Shown here one piece after another: positions 11,765-24,560 of a stretch of 64,000 nucleotides of DNA. The stretch lies in assembly GCA_026874595.1 (NCBI GenBank), contig CM049306.1:88702642-88766641 (forward strand), read 5' to 3'. A model generated the notes under the pieces. That model was given only the letters and a program-made list of their open reading frames with translations, was not told the DNA's origin and made no database searches. Position 1 is the first letter of the stretch. The number at the start of each line of letters is the position of its first letter. This DNA comes from Sipunculus nudus. Taxonomy: Eukaryota > Annelida > Sipuncula > Golfingiida > Sipunculidae. A program made the translations under genes and the position numbers.

Positions 11765-12640
11765 GTTCACAACTGCATAAGAACTCGCAAGTGTTTAACT
11801 GTACAAGAACTCCCGGGTGTTTAACTGTATAAGAACTCGCAGGTATTAAACTATATTAGAATTCGCAGGTGTTAAACTGTACAAGAACTCGCGGGTGTTT
11901 ATCTGCATAAGAACTCCAAGGTGTTTAATTGTATAAGAAATCGTAGGTGTTTATTTGTATAAGAACTCGCAGGTGTTTAACTTTATAAGAACTCGCAGGA
12001 GTTTAAATGTTCAAGAACTCGCTGGTGTTTAAATGTATAAGAACTCGCGCGTGTGTAACTGCATTAGAACTCGCCAGTGTTTAAGTGTATAAGAACTCGC
12101 AGGTGTTTACTTTTACAAGAACTCGCAGATGTTTAACTGCATAAGAACTCGTATGTGTTTAACTGTATAAGAACTTGCAGGTGTTTAACTGTAAAGTACT
12201 CGCAGGAGTAAAATGTATAAGAACTCGCGCGTGTGTAACTGCATTAGAACTCGCCAGTGTTTAAGTGTATAAGAACTCGCAGGTGTTTACTTTTACAAGA
12301 ACTCGCAGATGTTTAACTGCATAAGAACTCGTATGTGTTTAACTGTATAAGAACTTGCAGGTGTTTAACTGTACAAGTACTCGCAGGAGTAAAATGTATA
12401 AGGACTCGCAGGTTTATAACTGCATAAGAACTCATATGTGTTAAACTGTATAAGAACTTGCAGGTGTTTAACTGTACAAGTACTCGCAGGAGTAAAATGT
12501 ATAAGGACTCGCAGGTGTTTAACTGTACAAGAACTCGCGGGTGTTTAACTGCATACGAACTCACAGGTGTTTAATTGTATAAGAACTCGCAGGGGTTTAA
12601 CTGTAAAAGAAATCGCAAGTGTGTAACTTTATCAGAACTC
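11765..12640. repeat. 26-bp minisatellite, ~34 units, with higher-order repeats
   Basis: Tandem units of about 26 bp with consensus close to AAGAACTCGCAGGTGTTT + AACTGTAT, variably diverged. Higher-order structure is visible: 12031-12193 is identical to 12211-12373, an exact 163-bp match at an offset of 180 bp (seven units with small deletions). A further block recurs at an offset of about 103 bp (12371 and 12474). The minus-strand open frame at 12313-12564 only reads through the repeat. Confidence 0.95.
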
Positions 12641-12650
12641 TTAGACATAT

Positions 12651-13869
12651 CCCATTCAAAGATGTGACACTGACCCAAAAGAAATCGTAGTTGTTTTCAT
12701 GGAAGTAATCATGTTTCCTCAGCGTTTTGTATTATGTATACCAGTTATTACAGGTCCACTCATGCCAATGTAATCTGGGAGTACCTTGGCTTACGGGTTT
12801 TGTACACTGACATACATATAAGTGTCGAGACAGCATAACTGCTAAAGAGCAGCATGCAGTGAGCTTCGTTTTCAATGAATGAAAAAAAAATGGCTATGCT
12901 CATCTTAACATACAGTATTTTCAAATAAATGCAGTAATCAATTATAAATATACCACTTATTATTAGTATTATATACATGTAAATCAATTCCATGGTATAT
13001 AAACTTTTCGTATCATATGTATATAATAAACAAAACGAGTTATGAAATTGCAGGCTTTGGTGGCAAGAGCCGGAAGAGATCAACCTTGTTATATAAGGGA
13101 AGCCTGGGATAGATTGAGTGTTATCCGTAATACTAGCCGACAATCAGGAATCACGCCCCGTGGTATCCCATCACCCTTCCAGCTTCCGGTTCCCCGCATC
13201 CCTGGCGAGGCCGCGGGACCCGCTGATACCATGGAACTTTAACACGACTACATTGGGTTCCTGGCGTAAGCTGGCCCAACAAGGCTTCTCATTTGTCTTT
13301 TTCCCCTTACTACCAATCGATAATTGATCATTACTGGAACACGAAGACAATCATCTTTTGTAATTGCCATGTCGACCTGTGCCAGGTTCTAGAGACTGAG
13401 CCCCTGTGAGAGTGTATGTGCGATGCTTTTTTTGCACTAGCAGAAGCAACTTTAGATAAACAGTTCTTAGGACAGCTTGCACCAGCCGAACTTCGCGGGG
13501 AAAGTACGTTTGGGTGTATATGTTGTCAATAAAAACTGTGAAAGCAAATTTATTAACGTCTGATTGAATTACCTATCTCAACGTCTCATCTTCAGCAGAA
13601 AATGATTGTACAAAATATATAAATAGGAATCTTTGCCCTTATTTGGGAATCAGTAGCGTTGACATGTTTTCATTATGTATTTCAATATATGTATATATAC
13701 CAATTTGCCAAAAGGTAACAACAGCTTCGTTGAAAATGCAGGATACTTTTAAAGTACTTTTAACCTTACGTACGATCTTGGCTATAATATTTGGTGTTCT
13801 CTTGTGAGGGTATATTTTTTAAATATTTGCTTCTGTGGATCAGTTGCAACCTGCGAATTTCCCCTCCTA
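12651..13869. other. Unique sequence; GC-richer patch near 13.04-13.25 kb
   Basis: The patch 13042-13245 is less AT-rich than its surroundings and is open in two plus frames (66 and 69 codons), one beginning at an ATG at 13042. I recognise neither peptide. TTGCAG before GC at about 13052 could be a splice acceptor. The frame ends without an obvious donor. It is not called a gene. Confidence 0.3.
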
Positions 13870-13975
13870 TTTTTAGCTCATTATAGGTTATCTCGGGGAT
13901 CGCCTTCATCCTTTGTCCGCCGTCCGTCTGGCCATTAACTGGGCACAATTCGTTACTCTCTATCCCAATAACGTC
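13870..13975 (+). mobile_element. Fragment of bivalve AGCTCA...TTTGTCCG repeat
   Basis: The sequence TTTTTAGCTCATTATAGG, then GATCGCCTTCATC, then CTTTGTCCGCCGTCCGTCTG matches the layout of an abundant interspersed repeat I know from bivalve genomes (AGCTCACC...GATCRCC.TTTGTCCGTCGTCCGTC). It is truncated and diverged. The minus-strand open frame here is a reading of the repeat. Confidence 0.6.
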
Positions 13976-14671
13976 TTACTGACTATCTAAAGAGGTTCTT
14001 CAGGCATAGCAAAAATTAGGCCAATGTGACCTATACTCTACGAGTTACACGCGTGATGTATGTTATGTTGCACTAAGAAAATTAGACTTGTGTTTACTTA
14101 ATGTTCTATGCTTTCAAATAAACATTTACATTCAACCCAAAAAATAAAAACATGTGCATCATGTGCGCATACAACATGGTAACCATATAAAAAAAGGCAG
14201 AAAATTGGCCCATCCAATTCTTCAGAGCTGTTGTCGACACCACTGACACAACGTTTGGCTGGTGATGTATGTAATTAATATTTATAATACTTTAGACAAA
14301 ATATCGCAGGAATGATTGTGAACACGTCTGGTGGTGCCGTTAACATTTTATACATGTTTATGCATATGAAATCATATTTTCCCGCCTTGGAAATCAGAAA
14401 TATCAATAGGAGCTAAAATCACAGTATTCTAGGTAAAGAATTTCTCAATGTCACGGAGCAGCGGATAATCACTGGGCTAAGGATACGTCCCTGGCATGTT
14501 GATAAAACGAATATATTGCAAAAAAAGGTAATAATACGAACATTTATTATAATGCTTTCTGGATTTCATGTTTTTTCATGCATGGGGTAAAGATTAATCA
14601 AATGTCATAAAAACATTGGAACGAGTCTATTAGGGTTGTTATTTTTACCAGATTACATTATTTTGCCCTTC
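13976..14671. other. Unique AT-rich sequence, no feature seen
   Basis: No open frame of interest and no recognised repeat. Confidence 0.45.
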
Positions 14672-14745
14672 AGGCCCTCTGGGGCTTCGAACCAGGAGCA
14701 TTCTGGTCCATAGTTCATCGCCTTAACCTCTGCTCACGAGAACAT
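14672..14745 (-). pseudogene. tRNA-Leu/Ser-like relic (SINE head or tRNA pseudogene)
   Basis: On the minus strand, rc of 14718-14735 gives box A-like GAGCAGAGGTTAAGGCGA and rc of 14681-14698 gives box B-like CTCCTGGTTCGAAGCCCC. GGTTAAGGCGATGAACT resembles the D-arm and anticodon region of class II tRNAs (Leu/Ser). Acceptor-stem pairing is not convincing, so it is unlikely to be functional. It is probably the head of another SINE family or a lone pseudogene. Confidence 0.55.
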
Positions 14746-15849
14746 TGTCAGCACACATTAGCCACATGCAGTATCCTTAACACAGTCATTGAATCTGTGA
14801 CGTCAAAAAACCCGTAAACCTTTCATAAGATAACATTATCCCATTTCAATTTCAATAATACAAAAAAAAGAGATAAAAATACACCAATCACGGACTAAGC
14901 CCCCTCATGTGTAGAAATTACCAGTTCTCGTGACAGTACCATTTTCACATTCAACAATGTTCCTCCTATAAGTTCCGCCTAAGCCGAGCCCGAAATTAAA
15001 CTAATCTCCTCCTATTGTAAAAACATTGAATACATTCTAGGGCGAGCTGAGTTTCACCTATTCATAGAACAGCGATGAATTACGAAATTTACAAAATGTG
15101 ACTCAGAATGCCCATGGGCACTGTATCAACGTTGTTTGGGGTCTGGGCCTGATCGAAGACGGAACGTCAAAGGATCATGTGTCGAACAGTTCCATTTTAA
15201 AAACGATCTAATAAATGTGAGATGAACCTTCCGAACTGAAGTATGTGAACCATGGGAGCAATGGCCACGTGGTCGATTGTGCTCCAGACCAAGTGTTCTA
15301 GTTTGACCAGAACATCGGGAAACAAGTAGGCTCTGGCGCCAGAAATGTTTTGTAAAGCCTCCTTGTGACCGGCATATAAATACTTGATGAATATGCAACA
15401 CTCTCAACACGTTATTCTTTATCGAGGAAAGATTCTGAGAGCGACCAAGTTGTGAATTACATGTATTGATTCTTCGGAAATACGTCTGTGGTTTTAGCAT
15501 AACACCAGACTCGTTGAAAATGTAGCGGACTGGGGGATGGTTAAGACCGGATCATTTGCCATCCACGCGTATTGTTGTATGTTACCCCTCACGACAATCC
15601 CTTTCTTCAGAACCATTCAACGGTTATATGGATTTCCGGAAAATAGATATCGACAGATATCAAGGCGCAGGCTTGTCATTTGTGTAATACAGGTTATACT
15701 TAACAGTCATATAAAATCTGCAGAATGCTTGCTGAGTCTAGAGTATTTATAGTTTTATTGTTTTAAAGCGTAAAGAAAAAAAAATGTTATGCCTTTCTCT
15801 GGTTTATCTTTGTTAGTAAAAACTTGCAGAAAACTTAGTATATGTCAAG
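14746..15849. other. Unique sequence, no supported gene
   Basis: Includes a 124-codon open frame on the minus strand (15126-15500) with no recognisable domain, signal peptide or repeat structure. It could be an exon of an unknown gene but I have no positive evidence. TGACGTCA-like GTGACGTCAA occurs near 14797. Confidence 0.35.
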
Positions 15850-15895
15850 GGGTCCGATATGCGCTCGTTCTAAAGACGAAACGCACTTTGCCCAT
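15850..15895 (+). mobile_element. Short GACGAAACGC bivalve-repeat fragment
   Basis: GCGCTCGTTCTAAAGACGAA followed by ACGCACTTTGCCC resembles a segment with an imperfect stem (CGTT/GACGAAACGC) that is common in bivalve interspersed repeats (GACGAAACGCGC...). It is a fragment only. Confidence 0.35.
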
Positions 15896-15945
15896 TTACA
15901 CCCTTTTAATTGTTTATAATTTCCCTATGTCATAAAAGAATCGAG

Positions 15946-16892
15946 TGTTACAGTTGCCCCTTTATTGTGTGCAATGGTCTTGCATGTGTTCTTTTGATGT
16001 GAGCAGGGGTGCTCCATGCGTTGTTGATATTTGGTTCGTGTGCTACGCGTGTTACAGGTGCCCTTTTTGTTGTGTGCAGCGGTCTTGCATGTGTTCTTTT
16101 GATGTGCGCAGAGATGCTCCATGCGTTGTTGATATTTGGTTCGTGTGCTACGCGTAGCACATGTTGTAGCGGCCTCACCTGGCCTGATGTTGCAGGCTCG
16201 GTTTAATCCGCATCGGTTGAACCCTGGCGTATAGATACACAGTGTTCTTTGTTCTAGTATGCTCTTTAAGCGTGTTTATTATGTTAGGTTCTATGGGTTG
16301 TTCGAGAAATGAAGAATTCTTGGCTTGGGGCGATAAGTTATAATAGGGGGCTGTGTTTTAAAGCCGAGAGAGAAGTGAAAGAATATTCCAGCCCACAGTT
16401 TGTGGGACCTATTCCGATAAGTGCAGCAATTATAGATTTTCTTCAGATTTTCTTCTGGATTTGTGACGAATCTTATTTGGTCTTCAGTTTACTTTCGGGA
16501 TCGTTACAAGAGCTTTACATTGGACTGTTATTCTCCTGGAGAATTTGTGTGAACTGTTCGTCCGGCTTATACATTTTAAAGAACTTGTCGTTGTGACAGT
16601 GGTGGTATCCAGGTACTGTGCACTTTGTTTGCTAGGCTGTGTGATTATATTGATTTGCTGTTATATGGTTTTTGTACTGTGTAACTGTATAGATTTAGTG
16701 TATTGTAATGTTAGGGTTGTTGTAAGAATAAAGTATATTTATTTGTTAACAAAAAAAAAACACTGACTTCTTTATTCATTCCCCTAAACATTTCACGCTG
16801 CCTAGTGTTACAGAATCTAATTTTTTTTTATCTCATTACAAAATTTATGTTCATCACGCATACATGATCTGTATATATTAGATTCCGTAACA
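15946..16892 (+). mobile_element. LTR-like repeat, copy C, with duplicated 5' end
   Basis: The third copy of the family, starting TGTTACAG at 15946 and ending TTCCGTAACA at 16892. The first ~104 bp is tandemly duplicated: TGTTACAG recurs at 16050 and the two units (15946-16049 and 16050-about 16157) are near identical. Retained landmarks are GTGGTATCCAGGTACTGT (about 16602), AATAAA at 16727-16732, and CACTGACTTCTTTATT. The flanks CGAG and AGAG are only similar, so no clear target duplication is preserved. The ORFs over the duplicated part are repeat artefacts. No internal retroelement coding is adjacent. Confidence 0.7.
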
Positions 16893-16979
16893 AGAGATAT
16901 TGCGTTTATGCCTTCAACTAGTATAATTGCATTACAGATGTTTACATACTTATTTTCGTAAGATTCACGCAGGAATGAT

Positions 16980-17172
16980 TGCGGAGCGAAAAGGTTACTG
17001 GTCTAAACTTTCTTTGGCGACATGGCAAGCACGGCAAGCTCGATCGTGTCCTTAAGTGTAGTTAATGTGGGTATACATTGAGCGAAAACGTTGCTGTTTA
17101 AACTTTCTTTGGCGACAAGCACGGCAAGCTCGATCGTGTCCTTGAGTGTATTTAATCTGAGTACACATTGAG
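16980..17172. repeat. Tandem duplication, ~93-bp unit x2
   Basis: Two copies share TAAACTTTCTTTGGCGACA, CACGGCAAGCTCGATCGTGT and CCTTRAGTGTA (about 17004-17085 and 17099-17172). The offset is 91-95 bp because of a small indel. No coding potential was seen. Confidence 0.85.
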
Positions 17173-20100
17173 TTTGAACAATGATATGTGACGTATTGTA
17201 ACTCCTGAAACACGACGCAGACGTGATGGCGGCAGTTTGTAAGGCATGTAGAGTGTGAGATCATATTTCAAGTTTACGAGTTTCAAAAATTCAATTCAGC
17301 TCTAGCTGAAACCTTACCTGGTTCTCAGACATGATGGACTTGTTGTATCTTGTATCGAAATTTATAGAACTGACGTTCAGGATTATATTAGCTTTTTTCA
17401 AACTAAACCTTGAATCGGTACAATTTAGACGTGTACCTGGATGAATAACCTTTTATCAAATATTCGGATCGTTAATCGACCTTACGACACGACTAATTAG
17501 CATATTCATAACCATTTAAGACCAATAACATAAAAAGACATGGATCTCTATTATCACAAGTAGGCCACCATTAAACATAAACCATCGTTCCAAAGTTGCA
17601 GCATTTTGTGTTGATGTCTGCTTTCTTGTAAAAATGACTGAGCATAAATTTTAAGTTAACACATCAAAATGACTTAACAAACTTAGTTTTCTCATAGTAC
17701 ACTCTCAAAGTGACCTTTAAAAAATAGTTGTTTCTGGTATTTGCTTTAAAATAGAAGGAATAAGAAAGAGAAAGGAAATGAAACGCAAGAAAGAGATAAA
17801 GAAAATGTCTCCCATAAATAGATTCATGACTGAGGGGTCTCTCGTTGAGGACTTTATCTCCCGACTTGCCCCAGCAAGCCGAGGTAAAACACCGCATTAC
17901 GTCGACTGAAACGTCCTCCGTACTCCACAGCGGGCAGCTTTAAAAAAACAGCCGCTGCACAGTTCCAAGAGAAATCAAATGTTACAAGATATAGAAAAAA
18001 ATAATACGAAAAAAATTGCCTATTTAATACATGGATTCGGCGTTCTTGTTTATTCTGACCCTTTCACTTTAACATGAGAAAGGGGGCACCTGTTCAGTTA
18101 CGGAAGCCACAATTGTGGGCCTGTTTGGAACTACGTCTCGCATGTGTGAAGCATGTTTAATTTTCGGCCACAAGCGATGACAGTTCTGTAAATCAAAAAG
18201 AGATTTATTTACCAGTGAAATGAACAAATGTTTCTTTCCTTCACGAGTGTTATGCATAAAAAGCTTGTGTTGTATTTCGGATATTATTTGTATAACGCCT
18301 TTGGTAGAGAAACGTGAATATGTTTTGCTGAACAAGCAGAAATAAAATGGACTGGTCAGACATGAAATTATATCTTTAGAGAAATTAAATTTAGACTTCA
18401 CCAACAAAAACAAATAAAGCTTTCTGAGAACTGAACAACCATAGGCGTCACAAGGAGCAAAAAATGTAAACTGAAATATCAGTAATTTTAAACACTTTGA
18501 ATGTAAAGTAACACATTTAGCTCCGAACGCCTAGTGCCATTACAAAATACGTATTTTCTAGTTATTGCATGTGCTTGTTATTCTAAATCATACACCTATT
18601 AATAAGCTAAATGCAGCAACATAAAACATACTGAAAGAACGGTACAAAAGGAGAAATGCACGGAAGACTATTGTTAATAAAATGATTGTAAAATACGAAA
18701 GTTATAATTCATTAAAGAGCAATGGAATTATTGACAATGACAAAAAAAATACTTACATTATAATTATTCAAATAAGGTTCTTATAGAATGAGGAATTTAA
18801 GTTCAAATTCTTTGTCTACTTTTGAATATGACCGTGCTGATTGTTGTTGAGATATGACACACTGGAATATATTCAGAAAACATTTTTTTTGTAATAGCGC
18901 GAATTGTATTTCGATTTGTGTATATATCTACCATGAGCCACTTATTTTGATGTTTTATGTATAGTCAAATAACGAGATGTATATGAGCGGTATGCCTAAT
19001 TTGACATTCGTGACAAAATATTAGCACTCGGAAAATGGAGAATTACGGGCCAAAAAGCCTTATTTAGACCTGAATTATTCAAGCCTAGAGTCAAACAGTC
19101 TAAAATAGATGGTATTTCCTCTGAATAACCAAAATATTGATGACTGATGATAATGGGGAAAATTTGATGGAATGATTGGTGAGATCATCCAGAAATATGA
19201 AGGTATCTATAAGTGATATGTCCACACATCCTATAATCAATCGACGGTTATTTCTGTCATTTCATGGTACACCATTGCACTAGATACAGATTGCTACAGT
19301 GAGAAGATTGATCTTATTTGCAGATATGATGTCGATATATTTATTCAGAAGAATTCATACAGACCTAACAGTATGCTAGCTCTATGTATAACATCTTCCA
19401 ACCGGGTGTATAAATTATCAATACGCGCGGGTATATTGTAGTTTATACTTACTGCAGTCGTGCGTACAGCACCGGGACATATCGAGGACTTCTTTTTCTC
19501 GAAAACATGATAAAATATATCTATAAAGCTCAAGAGATTTGTTATTAATCGGACCACTGTTCTATCTTTTTTATTTTACATTGGCCACCTTTCTAAAGGT
19601 CACATGCATCAATCTTATAAATGATCACATGATCTTAGGGATGGCATATAGTGGGCAGAATGGATGTATATAAATCGCGGACTGTTGAATCCTGAGCTAC
19701 GTCGCTCCCATGGTCAATAGATCCCGATAAACGCTAAAAGCACTGGTTTTATAACCCTGACAGGGTGGCCTGAGGGATCAAATAAAGGTCGAGGTGATAT
19801 ACCTCAGAAATGATGGTTATTACTGTTTATAGAGACTAGTGAGAATACTTACTGCTTAAAACAAATATAATACTTATGTAGAGTTTATATTGCAAGATTT
19901 ACCGCGTGAAACAAGCGTAATATTTAATAGATGACCTTAGATGTTTTGGAGGAGACGGTGGCTCCATTTTTAACAAAATGACATGGTTCAGTGCCAAGTA
20001 GTACTTCTTTACGTATGTTTGAATTATTGTTTAGATATAAAAGGTTTCGAGGTCAAAACACTGGAAGTGAATGGTGAAAAGAATCAATAAGCATGCTACA

Positions 20101-22499
20101 CTATCTTTGTTTTCCAAAGACACTGAAATCCCCGGGGTTATCAATATTATATACATTGGATATATTTCTAAGTGAATGGAATGTTTCTTGTACAACTGCT
20201 TTATTGGATGATGAAGAGTGTACCGGTAATGCACTATTTCTTGTACCGTTGCCCTTTTTGTTTGTTCTCCCATGAGTTTACTTTCTTTCCAAACTAATCG
20301 TGCAAATACGTCGTTAAGGTAAAACATGCGGGTAAGATGCGTTAAAGAAACAACATATATTTTCTTACCGAGAGATCGATTGTTCAGGTGGGTATGTTAG
20401 GTAAGCTAAATGGTCTCCTTTATACGTGAAATGGGATTTACTACCGACGAAGGTACAGAATAAACAACCGAACCTCGCTAATGTTCATCCTAAATCATGT
20501 TCAACAGCTTGACAAAAAATCCCCACAAGAGCACTGCAAAGCTGGTGTAAAAGCTCCAGTAAAAAACAATGTTACAGGAAGGTCTGTATATTTTAAAACC
20601 CTTGTATTCGGATAAATTAGGCCGATTTTGGAATCCGCCGAATACCAATCTGATGGTTTTTCAGCAATAATATTCAACAGTGTATAACCAAAAGATCGTA
20701 TATGATCCAAATTGCAAGAAATATAACAAAATACATAACACAACTTGACACACGTTCCATCTTCACCACGTTTACGTTATTATAATTAACTGAGGTGGCA
20801 CTCAACGGTTGTCACGCAAATGTTCGTTTATGGCCTGATAGTATCGGGGACGATGCAAAGTCTATTGCATTTATAGCCATACATTCACCTATACAAAAAT
20901 ACGCCAATGAACTCGCCCACTTACAGCTTGGGCATGGAAAACCCGGTTCGTACATACCGGATATTGTCCTGCGGACCTTTCTCAACGCAAGAACGGGTAA
21001 AATGCTAGTTTATGTTAAATATCTATTGCTCTATTTGCGTGTTTCATACCTATAGCAAAAACAATCAATCCACACTGATTGTAGATATACCTAGATTCAG
21101 AAGAGATAGAAGCGGTTCAGACTGAGGAATTTATAGAAAAATTTTGATGAACGCGAGCTACTGATATATGATCCTATAAAATCAAAGTTTTGACATATTT
21201 TTTATATCCCGGTGATGATAAAATACCGAAAAGTCTCATATACATCTATAGTACGTATAAAATGGGCATGCTCATTTATCATAAATATATTATCACTTGT
21301 CATCTCTGGAAAAATAATCTCTGATGAATCGGCCATCTGTCTATCTTATTTCGACATGAAAATGTCATACTGCACTCAGGTGATTTTTTATCAGAAGAAA
21401 ATAAAATGTTGAATTTCATTAAGAGATCTCGTTTTTGTATTCAATTTATTTAGAGCGGCTGTATGGAACAGGTAAATTAGACATTGGACTTGGAGTTGTA
21501 CAAATCGCCCTTTATTGAAATCACGCACTTCTCTCTATAGTAAAATGCAGTCTCTTTCTTCAGGATTTTGAATGCCCATGACCAACCCCCCACACTTTCC
21601 TCAGCGATTTAAAGACTCAAACATAAATAAAAATTGTATTCTATTTAATAAGGCACTGTTGTAAGTAAGTTTTTATCAAGAAGAAAAAAGATGTGATTGT
21701 GCTTCTCACATTAAACTCCCTCCTACGCGCACACTACGGCATCAACAGAGAATGCTTAAATACATGAGAGCTGCCTACCACCTTAAAAGGTTCAATAAAG
21801 AACTGTCGCTTTATGTTCGGAGCCAACGAATTAGGTATTATCATCAGGTGACTCGCCATATTGGTCTAATGTTAAAAGACTAACCAATTTAGCAAAAACT
21901 TATCAATAACAACCACATAACAAAGATTTTCTCTAATATAACTTTATTATCGAAAACGGAAAACAAAAGTGATAGATATAATATTCTATACGCACACCTT
22001 TTAGCTGTATAAACTATTTTGTTTTATGAATGCATGCCACAAAGGTAACAACATCTTAAAACAAAAAACGAATAATATCAAACGTGTAAACTTGAGTTCA
22101 GCATAACGTTATTTAAGAGTTTAGCCATATGCCTGGTGTAGCGTCATGAGGAAAGTCGTATAAAGCCCTGAGTGGTGTCTAGATACACAAAGTAGGACCC
22201 TTCAGGTGGTTCGCCAAGCCCTCTATATACACAATTGTAGTTCCCAATAATAGACTTTTCTTGGGTTTTGTATGGAACGGTTGTCAAAGAGCTTCCGGCT
22301 AGAGGCTGCTGTGACGAACAAAACATCTAGTCTGTGGCGAGACTTGGTTCTCTATGGCCTTTTCTACATTTCATTAGAAGCAATTAAAGGATTGTTTGTA
22401 GCAATTGCTCATTCGGGGTCAATTTCAAATAAGTCGACCATTTGACATTGGGGAGGAGAATTACGAATAACACCTGAACCTCCAGACGCTATTGTGTAA
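17173..22499. other. Long unique AT-rich stretch, no supported gene
   Basis: About 5.3 kb without a recognised repeat or gene. Open frames such as 18069-18413 (minus, 114 codons) and 20795-21055 (plus, 86 codons) show no known domain. The latter is moderately protein-like and is followed by GGTAAAA, a possible splice donor, but has no clear acceptor. I cannot tell whether this is intron or intergenic. Confidence 0.35.
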
Positions 22500-22650
22500 C
22501 AAGCGCTTTTGACTCAACGAACTGATCATGCATTTCGACAAATTCTATGCATGGAAGGCTTCATATTCGCGAAGTTAAAAATTTGCAATTTCACATTTCG
22601 TTGTTTCGCGAGGGTACCTTTTCCGCTTTCTCGACAAGCAATAACCTACA
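22500..22650 (+). repeat. TTCGCGA-containing interspersed repeat, copy 1
   Basis: Shares GGCTTCA...ATTCGCGA, then a T-rich spacer, then TTGTTTCGCGAGGG, then a second CG-rich segment and AGYAATAACCTRC, with 32625-32745. Diverged, with no coding. The CpG-rich TCGCGA core stands out from the AT-rich background. Confidence 0.5.
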
Positions 22651-24484
22651 AAACTAATTCGTTTTCATTTGAATTAATTTGAAAAAATAATGAATGCGCA
22701 AATGGTAACAATTGCACGGTAGAAGAGTATATCCTTCATTGTATAAAGTAAATATATTATATATTTGCGCTAAAATGTAACGATCGGACAGAAATCAAAA
22801 TGAACGTCGAACGAATAGAGATTATTTTTCATTAATTTGAAAATCCGTTATCAGTTATAATAAATCGTTTTTCTTTAACCTGACTCCGGCCATGTAGCCT
22901 CGATTTCACAAAGGTTTTATTTCCCCGATAATTTTCTTTTCGTAAATATCACGGAACAAAAAGGCAACAACAGTGAAAGGGAGAAATTGTACCAAACAAG
23001 CCAAGGGTTATTTTTTACCAATAGCGTACTAGGGATTATGAACAAAATCAATGAAGGTTCTCTGAAAATTTTACTAATTCAATATAGAAAAAGTGAACAT
23101 CTAACCGAATATTTCATGATAATACATAAAATAAACAATGACGAAATAATTACGCTATCGAAGGGATATTTGATTGCTAATTGTACTGATCCAATAAACA
23201 ATCGTCCCGAGAGTGTGAGATCACAAGTCCAAAGGAGGCAATGTTCTGTCCTCCTGTTCACTTTTATGCGTTTAACGACATCTTATGGCGCCACACAGAC
23301 GCTATTTCAACAGCCACTACCATTGGGTCAGCCGCTATGCAAAGACAACGATAACATTGTCCTGTATCACATGTTATTCAAACTTGACTAAAGTATAAAA
23401 TTAAATTAAATATGACAATAAATGAAATCAGAATGGTTGAATTTTATTTTATCATTTGCCCAGATAATTCAGTCGTCATGTTACTTCTCATTTAGCAACA
23501 CTCTTGAATAAATAAACCAAATTGAAATGTCTTTGTTGTACCGGGACTGAATAGTCGGTCGGCATGATTTGAATACATGTGGCCTGAAACGTTTACTTGA
23601 ATTTAATTTTTAACATAACCTGCCAAGACGCAATGTCGCCTCATTATACGGTATTCTATATTATTTTCGCTTTGTTGATCGTGTCTGCATGTCGTAATTC
23701 AGTGAAACCGCTGGTTTTAAATGTGTACAATGGTTCATAATATAATATTTACACCATCTCTTTGCGCTGAACATAGATAAATTGTGGCAACAACAAATGC
23801 CAGTTTAAAGGTACCTATGACTGGCGCTTTGCTTAAAGATTCTGTAGACTGAAACTCTGCTTTGGCATTGGTTATTATTAAATTACCAGCGCTGATAAAA
23901 CCCTGTGAAGAAAAAAGAGCGTGTGGTAATAAAATAAAACTCAGTTTATTTGGTTATTGAAAGCGCAATTTATAAAATGTTTAAACATGAGTTAGTTCGT
24001 GATGAATTTGTGACAAATACAAGCTACCAATATAACAGAACTGATGATAAATAGCATGGTATTGATCGTGGGAAAGGGCGACACCTTCCCGATCGTCTGG
24101 AGCCGCTAGGGACGATTCAATACAAGATTTAGTGCCCACACTGACCTCGAGGGCTTTACCATCCTAACCATCTCAATTATGCTCGCTGATTTTGTTTTCG
24201 CAGATCTGGAGATATTCCTTTGGCCTCCGTTCAACTTGGCTGGGTCCTCTTGCAACGACGTTCCTCCTTACAAACTTGCCGGGCCTGCGAAACAGTAACA
24301 GAGTACTAACAGTTTATTAGAGGCAAAAATAAAAACAAAAGTAGAAATAAAACTTCAGCAGGTTCGGAATAAGTTCCTGTGTTTTTCTTCCTGAATTCAT
24401 TCGACAGTTATTTGACACAACGTATAAATTCCTTACTTTAAGCAGCTGACTACTTATTTAAAGATAATCTACTAAAATGTAATA
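22651..24484. other. Unique AT-rich sequence, no supported gene
   Basis: The 134-codon open frame 22987-23391 (plus) starts at a TTG, so it is not a normal eukaryotic ORF. No domain was recognised. A GC-richer patch at 24060-24300 contains TTTTCGCAG (acceptor-like) before a 30-codon open stretch, but this is too weak to call. Confidence 0.35.
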
Positions 24485-24560
24485 TACAGTGGAACCTGTC
24501 TGAAAGACGAGCCATCTAATAAGACCACATGTCTGTTAGGAGCCCTTTTAGCCATTACCA
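24485..24560 (+). mobile_element. pogo/Tigger-like terminus fragment
   Basis: TACAGTGGAACCTGTCTGAA with TAAGACCAC downstream matches the general form of pogo/Tigger-type ends (TA target, CAGTGGAACCTGTCT...). The opposite terminus was not found nearby. It is a short fragment or a diverged MITE. Confidence 0.5.

Noticed and set aside
15126-15500. 124-codon minus-strand frame as a gene
   Set aside because: No domain, no context and no start or splice evidence. Left inside the unique-sequence entry.
22987-23391. 134-codon plus-strand open frame
   Set aside because: Begins at TTG, is AT-rich, has no recognisable domain, and its length is within what this composition can give by chance.
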